Assembly (NCBI GenBank): GCA_016198545.1
Contig: JACQIJ010000058.1
Span: 1 to 13,534 of the forward strand
Reading direction: 5' to 3'
Source of the DNA: Pseudomonadota bacterium
GTDB taxonomy: Bacteria > Pseudomonadota > Alphaproteobacteria > Micavibrionales > Micavibrionaceae
DNA length: 13,534 bases
The position numbers and the translations under genes are program-made. A model generated the notes under the pieces. It did no database searches, was not told the origin of the DNA, and was given only the letters and a program-made list of their open reading frames with translations. Shown piece by piece: positions 1-5,522 of this stretch; the stretch's first letter is position 1; every line of letters begins with the position of its first letter.

Positions 1-109
1 ACCTAATAACCTAATCTATAGTTTGTTTTTTTTACCCCTTCATGACATTATGGCTTCAAAAGGCCACGCCTACTTGAATTATGAAGGCGGACAGGGACAA
101 AGGAGCTTG

Positions 110-499
110 ATGATGTTTGGTAAAATCGTGACTGCATTGCGCCGGAAATCCGGCAACGACGCTCCATCGACCCAACGGCGGCATCCGCGCCGCGAGGGCG
201 ATCGCTGCGTTGCCGTCGTGAACGGTCAGGCCTACCCGGTCGAAAACTGGAGCCCTGGCGGCATTCTTATCGCCGCCGACGACCGCATGTTCGGCGTTGA
301 ACAATCGCTCGAATTCACAATCAAATTCAAGCTTCGCAACTCAATCATTGACGTGTCGCATCGCGGCCATATCGTTCGCAAAGGCTACCGCAAGGTTGCC
401 ATCGCGTTCGAACCGCTGAGCAAATCAATCAGCCGTGCCTTCCAGCAAATTATTGACGACAGCGTCGCCCGCGAATTTGCGAACTCCCAGGCCGTCTGA
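110..499 (+). CDS. Single-domain PilZ protein, probable c-di-GMP receptor
   Basis: PilZ domains bind cyclic di-GMP and change the activity of partner proteins in motility, polysaccharide production or adhesion. Both signature elements are visible: the arginine motif RRHPR at residues 23-27, and NWSPGG at 46-51, which fits (D/N)xSxxG. The rest is a beta-rich segment ending in a short helix, about 129 residues in all, as expected for a stand-alone PilZ protein. The frame opens at 23, but AGGAG at 101-105 points to ATG 110 or ATG 113 (4 or 7 bases downstream), which drops an unconvincing 29-residue extension. A TATAGT at 17-22 could be a -10 box, but its -35 would lie outside the window. The lipoprotein gene follows after 12 bases, so co-transcription is likely. 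The partner protein cannot be told from the context. Confidence 0.85.
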   Translation: MMFGKIVTALRRKSGNDAPSTQRRHPRREGDRCVAVVNGQAYPVENWSPGGILIAADDRMFGVEQSLEFTIKFKLRNSIIDVSHRGHIVRKGYRKVAIAFEPLSKSISRAFQQIIDDSVAREFANSQAV

Positions 500-511
500 C
501 CTGAATCCCTT

Positions 512-973
512 ATGAAACTTTTGCGTTTTATTCCCTTCGCCGTGCTCCTTCTTCTATGCGGATGCGCAGCGAAGCGGCAAATGCCGGACCGGTTTCTCGG
601 CTGGTGGGATACGTCAAAAGACCCGCGCCGCGCCGATGTCGGCATGCGTATCCTTCCCGGCGGCATCATTGAACACCGTGTTCACGATCCCGGCGGAGAA
701 CTCACGATGCGCGATGAATATAAAATACTCAGCGTCGAAGGCAACACCGTCTATCTCGCCCTCAGGCGGGAGACGCTGAAGCCTTCGGAATATTACTATC
801 CATATGCAAAGATTGATGTATCAGACAAAATTAGTGGCGGCCACCGACTGACTTACCATGAAAATGCCTGTCACCTGACCCCCGAAGAATTCCTGAAAAG
901 CAGCATCTCTCCGGAAAGCATAAACAGAGATTGGTGCGAATTCAGCTTGCGTACTCCCTATTTTTCGCAATAA
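512..973 (+). CDS. Small predicted outer-membrane lipoprotein, function unknown
   Basis: A 153-residue protein with a clear lipoprotein signal: the basic N-terminus MKLLR, a hydrophobic core, and the lipobox LCGC with the acylated cysteine at residue 18. Ala at +2 (residue 19) predicts sorting to the outer membrane. The mature part has many alternating hydrophobic residues, suggesting a beta-rich fold, and two further cysteines (120 and 142) that could form a disulfide in the periplasm. I do not recognise a family. There is no obvious Shine-Dalgarno before ATG 512. The gene lies 12 bases after the PilZ gene, so translational coupling is plausible. Its 3' half is visibly richer in A+T than its 5' half. 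It converges on the phage-type lysozyme gene with only 5 bases between the stop codons. Confidence 0.75.
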   Translation: MKLLRFIPFAVLLLLCGCAAKRQMPDRFLGWWDTSKDPRRADVGMRILPGGIIEHRVHDPGGELTMRDEYKILSVEGNTVYLALRRETLKPSEYYYPYAKIDVSDKISGGHRLTYHENACHLTPEEFLKSSISPESINRDWCEFSLRTPYFSQ

Positions 974-978
974 GCCAT

Positions 979-1644
979 TCACTGGTTTTTGGCATCAACA
1001 AGCATTTTTCTAATTTCAGCATTCCTAGTTTCATGAATACCCATTCTGTTCGACTCCTGCGCTTCTGCATCCCAATCCCTTTTCTTTACTGATCTAAAAA
1101 GTTTGGGCCAGCCTTTTTCAACGCCATCGTTATCTATATAGCGTTCGCGAAACTTATGGCCTCCCAAATTATACTGCATATCCAAAAGTTCTTTTTGCGC
1201 TGATTTCGGTATATCCTCAAAATCAGAGAATTTTCGCCTTAACTCACTCGCGCTCTCCCTCAAAGATTGCTCCAGAAAAGCATCCATGTCAGTGCTATCT
1301 AGCCTTAAATTAGGCATGCCGGGTATCCGCTCCGGCGCAAATTGCGTATGCCTTATATCTTTACCATACGGCATCTTCCCGATAGTAAAATAAGCATGCT
1401 CCTTTTCCTGTGGTAACGCTTCCCTCATCGCTTTGTTGCCTTGACCATATACTTTGAGTGGCAGCTTTCTAGCATCTTCAGCAGAAGGAACAAGTTTCCC
1501 GGTTCCTATGGTGACATTTCCTGCCGTGTCCTTATAAAAATATGGAACATCCTCTTCGAAGCCCCTGATCATGTTTTTTACTTCCTCATCAGGGACTCCG
1601 TTCAGAATCGCGGGCTTGCGGCCCGGTACAGGCGTATTCCTCAT
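979..1644 (-). CDS. GH24 (T4-type) lysozyme, probable phage endolysin
   Basis: Muramidase of the T4 lysozyme family, which cuts the MurNAc-GlcNAc bond of peptidoglycan. The catalytic triad has exactly the T4 spacing: Glu30, Asp39 (in FYKDTAG) and Thr45 (in TIGTG), matching E11-D20-T26. The C-terminal lobe shows the family marks LLDMQYNLGG (153-162), W191-D192 and a final TRNAEIRK segment. At 221 residues it is longer than T4 lysozyme (164), with the extra sequence mainly at residues 50-115. There is no signal peptide or SAR segment, so a holin or virion delivery would be needed for lysis; no certain holin is present. AAGGA lies about 10 bases before ATG. It follows the scaffold gene on the same strand after 129 bases. 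Base composition is poorer in G+C than the upstream phage genes: 43% by hand count for 1141-1260 against 65% for 2341-2400. Confidence 0.82.
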   Translation of the reverse strand: MRNTPVPGRKPAILNGVPDEEVKNMIRGFEEDVPYFYKDTAGNVTIGTGKLVPSAEDARKLPLKVYGQGNKAMREALPQEKEHAYFTIGKMPYGKDIRHTQFAPERIPGMPNLRLDSTDMDAFLEQSLRESASELRRKFSDFEDIPKSAQKELLDMQYNLGGHKFRERYIDNDGVEKGWPKLFRSVKKRDWDAEAQESNRMGIHETRNAEIRKMLVDAKNQ

Positions 1645-1702
1645 GTTTTCTGTTTCCTTTGATTTTGCGGACGGTAAAAGCGCTTACGCCAACGGAAGGA
1701 AA

Positions 1703-1750
1703 ATGCAGGCGCGGAGGAGAGCGAAAAGAGAAAAATCCCCATGCCTGCAT
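1703..1750. repeat. 8-base inverted repeat between scaffold and lysozyme genes
   Basis: ATGCAGGC at 1703-1710 and GCCTGCAT at 1743-1750 are perfect inverted copies separated by 32 bases. On the minus strand the downstream arm is followed by TTTT, so a weak terminator or processing hairpin within the phage operon is possible, but the long loop makes this doubtful. It lies where the capsid gene would be expected in an intact phage of this type. Confidence 0.35.
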
Positions 1751-1773
1751 CTCGTTTTGTTACGATGCTCCAA

Positions 1774-2475
1774 TCATTCTCCGTAGATCTGCCTGAACCC
1801 TTCCGTCACCCTGGCGACAAATGCGGGATCGCGTTCGCGGAAATAGCGCGGGTCGCGCATCATGCCGCGCAGGTCGGCTTCCGTAAGCCCGGCCGGCTGC
1901 TCGGACTGGCGGATGGACAAATCCGGATCCTGCCCCTTCATCATCCGATACAGGGCCATGACGCCTTCGAATGACGACGAAAGGGATTCCAGAACGCCCT
2001 TCGGCAGGTTCTTTTTGCCGAACGCCAGAAGCTGGCGCGACATTTCCGTCCATTTTTCCGGCCCGCCGAACGCGGCGACAAGCCTTTCAACCTCGTGCTC
2101 TGCCGCGAATTCCTGCGTCATTTCAAGAATGGCGGGAACCAGCTTTTCCGCGGCCAAATTGTAAACTTCCTGCACCTGATCCGCCGTCAGGCCCTTGGCA
2201 TGAAGACGCGTGTTCACGTCAGGATCCACGGCAAACAGGCCGTGGCTGACATCGATTTCATAACCGTCCGGCGATTCCGGACATCCCAGGCATGTGAACG
2301 CCGCGCGGCGCGCCTCGTCGCTGTCCGGGCGCGGCATCATGCCCGCCAGCTTTCTTTCCAGCGCCATATAGGAACCGACCAGCGCGTCAAGGCGCACCGC
2401 GCCCGTTTCCGAATCGATGAATTTTTCAGGGACGCCGTTGTTTTCAATTTTTATCGTCTGAACTTGTTCGTGCAT
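1774..2475 (-). CDS. Phage scaffold / capsid assembly protein (T7-type)
   Basis: Scaffold proteins of T7-like phages direct the coat protein to build a procapsid around the portal and are then lost. Two blocks typical of this family in proteobacterial podophages are visible: an N-terminal block beginning PEKFIDSETGAVRLDAL (16-32), continued by a YMALERKL helix, and the C-terminal tail beginning MMRDPRYFRERDPAFVARV (205-223) and ending close to GFRQIYGE. The C-terminal helix is the part that contacts coat protein in T7-like systems. The middle is helical and acidic with no other domain. Length (233 residues) is ordinary. AGGAG lies 7 bases before ATG 2475. The gene follows the Bbp19-family gene after 30 bases. 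The major capsid gene that normally comes next is missing, so this protein has no visible client. Confidence 0.85.
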   Translation of the reverse strand: MHEQVQTIKIENNGVPEKFIDSETGAVRLDALVGSYMALERKLAGMMPRPDSDEARRAAFTCLGCPESPDGYEIDVSHGLFAVDPDVNTRLHAKGLTADQVQEVYNLAAEKLVPAILEMTQEFAAEHEVERLVAAFGGPEKWTEMSRQLLAFGKKNLPKGVLESLSSSFEGVMALYRMMKGQDPDLSIRQSEQPAGLTEADLRGMMRDPRYFRERDPAFVARVTEGFRQIYGE

Positions 2476-2505
2476 TGTCTTTCTCCTTTGGTTGAGGTGT
2501 AAAAA

Positions 2506-2784
2506 TTACTGTCTGCCGCGCTCGGTCAGGCGCATGATCGTCGCCATCAGGGCGCGCTGCCCCTCCAGATGACGCAGCGTCTCATCCGCCGCGTCCACTG
2601 CGGCGGCGCGCATAAACGTAATGCCTGCCAGATGGCTCAGAACCTTTTTCCCGTCCTCCGTCGAAAAGAGGCGGGCGAATGTCTGCTCTATGGCGCGCAA
2701 ATCCATGCGGGACGGCTCCGGAATTTCAAACGCCGGCCCTTTTTTCGGCCGGATCAGATTCCGGATTGTTTTCTTTAATGACAT
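2506..2784 (-). CDS. Bbp19-family phage protein
   Basis: A 92-residue protein matching what I know of the Bbp19-like phage family, named after Bordetella phage BPP-1. The core runs from FARLFSTEDGKKVLSHL (about 36-52) to the very typical LRHLEGQRALMATIM (about 70-84). The N-terminus is short and basic. The family's function is not established; its members sit between portal and scaffold genes, as here. An ATG at 2790 is also possible, but GGAG inside the end of the portal gene lies 7 bases before ATG 2784 and only 1 base before 2790, so 2784 is preferred. The gene overlaps the portal reading frame by 59 bases, so its ribosome binding site is inside portal coding sequence. Confidence 0.8.
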   Translation of the reverse strand: MSLKKTIRNLIRPKKGPAFEIPEPSRMDLRAIEQTFARLFSTEDGKKVLSHLAGITFMRAAAVDAADETLRHLEGQRALMATIMRLTERGRQ

Positions 2785-4294
2785 TTTCATTCTCCATTTC
2801 TGTTGGGATGGGGGGAAGTTCGTTCCGTATCAGGTCGCTGGGCACGCCCAGCGCATTGCCCAGAAAGCGCGCGGCGGCAGGAATATTGATGGCCGCCGCC
2901 GCTTCCGGCCCCATAGCAAGTACGGACTGTATCCACGACAGAGTGCTTTGCACGCTGCGCTGCCCCTGCGCGCGGGCCAGCGGCGCGCGATAATCAAGTT
3001 CGACCAGCCGTCCATCCAGTGATATGTCCGGCACTTCGCCGCGCCGCCTCAGGATCGCGAAGGCGCGCTTGATAAGCGGCGTCATAAGTTCGGACTGAAG
3101 GCGTCCGTATGTCGCGCCCAGCAGCAGAGCCATTTCCGCCGAACGCTCCAGAACTTCGGTCGCCGTCATGCGCGGCCCCGTGACGGGGCCCAGCCTGTCG
3201 GCCAGAAGCGCATGGCGTATACGCCCGCGCAAATCTTCCAGAACGATCTGCGAAATATCGAAACGCCCCGGCATTTCCAGCGGCGTCAGGCCTTTCGATC
3301 CTACGGCCTTCGGAATGATGGAACCCGGTTTCAGTTCAATGTTCGCCAGGTTCAGGACGCCGTCGTCATCAGCTTGCCATATGCCCGTAACGGCTATGGA
3401 TGCATTTTTAAGAATAAGTTCAACGACCTTGTTGGCCGTCTTTATATCCGGCAGCGCCTTCATCACGGGAGAGCGTCCGTAAATCTCGCCCGGCGACTTC
3501 AGCCAGCGGAAAGCAATCAGCGGCGAATCGACGAAACAGCCCACGCGCAGAAGGTGCGGCGCGCCGCCTTCGGTCAGGCAGGCCTTGAAGGAAAAAGCGC
3601 CCATTTCATCGGGCAGAAGCGCCTCCAGCACGGAAAACCGCCGCTGCGAATCCTTTTCGCCATCCTTTATGATGTTCGGCGGCAATTCAGCCATCGGATA
3701 ACGGGTGCGCAATTGCGGCAGTGTCAGATTCATCAGCCTGTACCCGCCGTTCAGGAATCCGTCCGTCCCTTCCTCCAGCGCAATCTGGCTTAAGGGGACT
3801 GCGGAAAAACGGAAGGCGGAAAATGCGCCCGGATCCGATTCCTCCAGATACAGCGCAGCCGTTCCGCCGACAACAAGATCCAGATAGCACTGGTGTATCT
3901 CCACGATAAAATTGGATCGGTCGAAATGCGCCTGAACGGTCTTGGCCGCCTTTTCCAAAACCGGCGCCAAGGCCTCCGCCTCGCGCGGGCTGAGATCCGG
4001 CCCCGGCTTGAAGCCGAACCACTGCGTCCACGGCGGCGTCAGATTGCCCAAAAGGCTCGCGGCCAGTTGGTCCGACGCATCGAGAGCGGTGGCGTCATAA
4101 AGCCTGTCCGTCTGGCGGCCTCCGGGCTGCGCCCCGGAAAATCCGTTGCGCTGCGGCAGCGCATATTCATACGCTTCGCGCCATAAGCTTTCCCAGTTCG
4201 CACGGCGCGCCTGCGCCATCGAAAAGCGGCGCATGACCTCACCCAGAGCGGCGGCATGATCCGGCCCCTCGTCATTCATAACCGATAATTTCAT
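2726..4294 (-). CDS. Phage portal (head-tail connector), T7 gp8-like
   Basis: Portal proteins form the dodecameric ring at one capsid vertex through which DNA is packed and ejected and to which the tail attaches. The sequence has the landmarks of the podophage head-tail connector family: WESLWREAYEYALP (34-47), LYDATALDASDQLAASLLG (65-83) with TPPWTQWF just after, and HFDRSNF (123-129) followed by a conserved helix and LVVGGTAALY (140-149). At 522 residues it is full length (T7 gp8 is 536), with no frameshift. GGGAG lies 7 bases before ATG 4294. It starts 2 bases after the stop of the preceding small gene, and its last 59 bases overlap the Bbp19-family gene. This is the strongest marker that the operon is a podovirus-type head module. 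No terminase gene, which would dock on the portal, is present. Confidence 0.93.
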   Translation of the reverse strand: MKLSVMNDEGPDHAAALGEVMRRFSMAQARRANWESLWREAYEYALPQRNGFSGAQPGGRQTDRLYDATALDASDQLAASLLGNLTPPWTQWFGFKPGPDLSPREAEALAPVLEKAAKTVQAHFDRSNFIVEIHQCYLDLVVGGTAALYLEESDPGAFSAFRFSAVPLSQIALEEGTDGFLNGGYRLMNLTLPQLRTRYPMAELPPNIIKDGEKDSQRRFSVLEALLPDEMGAFSFKACLTEGGAPHLLRVGCFVDSPLIAFRWLKSPGEIYGRSPVMKALPDIKTANKVVELILKNASIAVTGIWQADDDGVLNLANIELKPGSIIPKAVGSKGLTPLEMPGRFDISQIVLEDLRGRIRHALLADRLGPVTGPRMTATEVLERSAEMALLLGATYGRLQSELMTPLIKRAFAILRRRGEVPDISLDGRLVELDYRAPLARAQGQRSVQSTLSWIQSVLAMGPEAAAAINIPAAARFLGNALGVPSDLIRNELPPIPTEMENENVIKENNPESDPAEKRAGV

Positions 4295-4296
4295 AT

Positions 4297-4593
4297 TTAT
4301 TCTCCCAAAAGGGTTTTACGCTGCGAAGCTGTCCCGCTGTCGTTCAATACGCCGCGGAAACCGGTCAGTACCGTGCTGAGCGATCCGCGCTTGCGGCTTA
4401 GGAGCCCCGCGCCGCGCACTTGCGCCTGCGCCGCCGCCTCATTTCCTTCTTCCGGCATATTGTTTCCGGAAGAAGATCCCGAAACCGGGACGGGTTGCGC
4501 CGCGGCAGGCGCAGATACGGGCGCCGGAACGGTAATGACAAACGGCTGCTGCCGCACGGCAGGAGCTTTCGGTCGCGAAGCAAGACTTCCCAT
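4297..4593 (-). CDS. Small Pro/Ala-rich phage protein, function unknown
   Basis: A 98-residue protein in two parts. Residues 1 to about 55 are low-complexity and rich in Pro, Ala, Val and Ser, probably disordered. The C-terminal part is basic and ordered-looking, containing LLSRKRGSLSTVLTGFRGVL and ending RKTLLGE. This C-terminal pattern is one I associate with small proteins next to portal genes in proteobacterial prophages, but I know no function. AAGGAG lies 6 bases before ATG. It starts 2 bases after the preceding gene and ends 2 bases before the portal gene, so it is firmly part of the operon. Confidence 0.75.
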   Translation of the reverse strand: MGSLASRPKAPAVRQQPFVITVPAPVSAPAAAQPVPVSGSSSGNNMPEEGNEAAAQAQVRGAGLLSRKRGSLSTVLTGFRGVLNDSGTASQRKTLLGE

Positions 4594-4595
4594 GA

Positions 4596-4982
4596 TTATT
4601 CTCCTTTTTTCTTGTTCAGATATTTGTAAAGTTGCCAGGGCGTAAAAACAGAACGCGCATGTATGCCGAGAAGGCGCTTTACCGCTTCCACGCAGGTAAA
4701 TGGCCGCCAGGGCGCGGGGCGCGTGCGGCTGCGATCTATAACTGCTGGAAGTACAGTGTTACCGCGACTTTGAAGCCATCCCGGCAGATCGAAGGACGCC
4801 GGAACATGATGCGCCAGCACCTCCATATGGTGCAGCATCGGATCGACCGTAAGCCAGCAGACCCCGTCATACAGAAGGACGAAGCAATGGTGAAAACCGG
4901 GACGCAGGGCCGTCAGCCACGGCATGTCCGCCTTGCCGCTAAATACGACCCAGGCTTTCTGACTGGATGCGGAATCGCTCAT
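4596..4982 (-). CDS. Phage-operon protein with possible permuted papain-like fold
   Basis: A 128-residue protein with no signal peptide. Conserved-looking blocks are PGFHHCFVLLYDG (28-40), a WLTVDP strand (43-48), PFTCVEAVKRLLGI (94-107) and TPWQLYKYL (114-122). A His at the start of a beta strand (31 or 32), followed later by a Cys at the head of a helix (97), is the order found in circularly permuted NlpC/P60 (YiiX/LRAT-like) enzymes, which act as amidases, peptidases or acyltransferases. That is inference from layout only; a non-enzymatic role is equally possible. The family is one I associate with phage head operons. Its ATG overlaps the stop of the preceding gene in ATGA (4979-4982), with AGGAGG 7 bases upstream, so the pair is translationally coupled. 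The next gene starts 2 bases after its stop. Confidence 0.78.
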   Translation of the reverse strand: MSDSASSQKAWVVFSGKADMPWLTALRPGFHHCFVLLYDGVCWLTVDPMLHHMEVLAHHVPASFDLPGWLQSRGNTVLPAVIDRSRTRPAPWRPFTCVEAVKRLLGIHARSVFTPWQLYKYLNKKKGE

Positions 4983-5377
4983 TCGGCTGCCTCCTCCATA
5001 AACCCGGGCGGCGCCTGCACGATGCCTTTGCGGATGAATATATCTTCAAGACATTTCAGAGCTTCCGTCCATAATTTATGCGCCCGCATTTCCTTGACGC
5101 GGGACGGATCCGGCGGCATCAGGCGCAGCCCGTAATGGCGCAGCACAAGAAAGTGATCCATCAGCAGACGGCGCTGCCGATGCAAACGATTGAGTATCTT
5201 CAGTATATCGACGGGTTCGCACGGGCGGGATATTATGCCCGCGCCCAGCGCAAAGCGCGCGCCGTCATTGCGGGCGGCCTGCGCATGAATGAACCAGAAC
5301 CAGGCCTCCTGCGCGCTGCCGAAAGGCACGGCATTAGCGCTTTCAGTCCTTATGGCGTATTTGTCCATAGATGACAT
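4979..5377 (-). CDS. Conserved phage-associated protein, first gene of the operon
   Basis: A 132-residue protein I recognise only as a conserved type found at the front of alphaproteobacterial phage clusters. Visible blocks are SAQEAWFWFIHAQAARNDGA (residues 20-39), RPCEPVDILKILNRLHRQRR (51-70), a DHFLVLRHYG helix and LWTEALKCLEDIFIRKGIV near the end. It is mostly helical with many Arg, Trp and aromatic residues, and has no membrane segment or known enzymatic motif. Roles such as a small packaging or regulatory protein are possible but unproven. The frame is open to 5458, but GGAGG lies 7 bases before ATG 5377 and the upstream part would cross the promoter region, so 5377 is the chosen start. 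It overlaps the next gene by 4 bases. Confidence 0.8.
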   Translation of the reverse strand: MSSMDKYAIRTESANAVPFGSAQEAWFWFIHAQAARNDGARFALGAGIISRPCEPVDILKILNRLHRQRRLLMDHFLVLRHYGLRLMPPDPSRVKEMRAHKLWTEALKCLEDIFIRKGIVQAPPGFMEEAAE

Positions 5378-5434
5378 GCGATATCCTCCGCTGCTATTTT
5401 TGAATTTGGACGCACTTCGGCCGTCACTGATTTC

Positions 5435-5463
5435 TTTATCTAGGATTATTTTCCTCACGTCAA
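5435..5463 (-). promoter_or_regulatory. Probable promoter of the phage operon
   Basis: On the minus strand TTGACG (5463-5458) and GATAAA (5440-5435) are separated by exactly 17 bases, a good sigma-70-type arrangement with 5/6 and 4/6 consensus matches. Transcription would start roughly 50 bases before the ATG at 5377. No other convincing promoter precedes the phage genes. The -35 box lies in the spacer of a perfect inverted repeat. Confidence 0.6.
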
Positions 5464-5473
5464 GAGGAAAATA
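5447..5473. promoter_or_regulatory. Probable repressor operator, 10-base perfect dyad over the -35 box
   Basis: TATTTTCCTC (5447-5456) and GAGGAAAATA (5464-5473) are perfect inverted copies with a 7-base spacer that contains the TTGACG -35 hexamer of the phage promoter. A dimeric repressor bound here would exclude RNA polymerase. TAGGAT occurs as a direct repeat at 5441-5446 and 5472-5477 beside the dyad. The natural ligand is the divergent HTH-S24 repressor at 5523; this assignment is inferred from position. Confidence 0.6.
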
Positions 5474-5497
5474 GGATTTTTTTCTTATTTACCATCG

Positions 5498-5521
5498 TAT
5501 GATTTGATGGGACTATAGTCC
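5498..5521 (+). promoter_or_regulatory. Repressor promoter -10 and second palindrome
   Basis: TATGAT at 5498-5503 is a 5/6 match to a -10 box and would start transcription near 5510; no good -35 is visible upstream, so the promoter may be weak. The 12-base perfect palindrome GGACTATAGTCC (5510-5521) lies at the expected start site and abuts the ATG at 5523. Its right side with the following bases reads TAGGAC on the minus strand, resembling the TAGGAT repeats near the first dyad, which suggests autoregulation by the same protein. There is no Shine-Dalgarno in the short leader. Confidence 0.45.
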
Positions 5522-5522
5522 T

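Noticed and set aside
3212..3793. A 193-codon + strand frame within the portal region
   Set aside because: Antisense shadow of the portal gene; composition follows the complement of portal codons.
5514..5519. TATAGT inside the second palindrome as the repressor -10 box
   Set aside because: It would start transcription downstream of the only plausible ATG (5523). TATGAT at 5498-5503 fits better.
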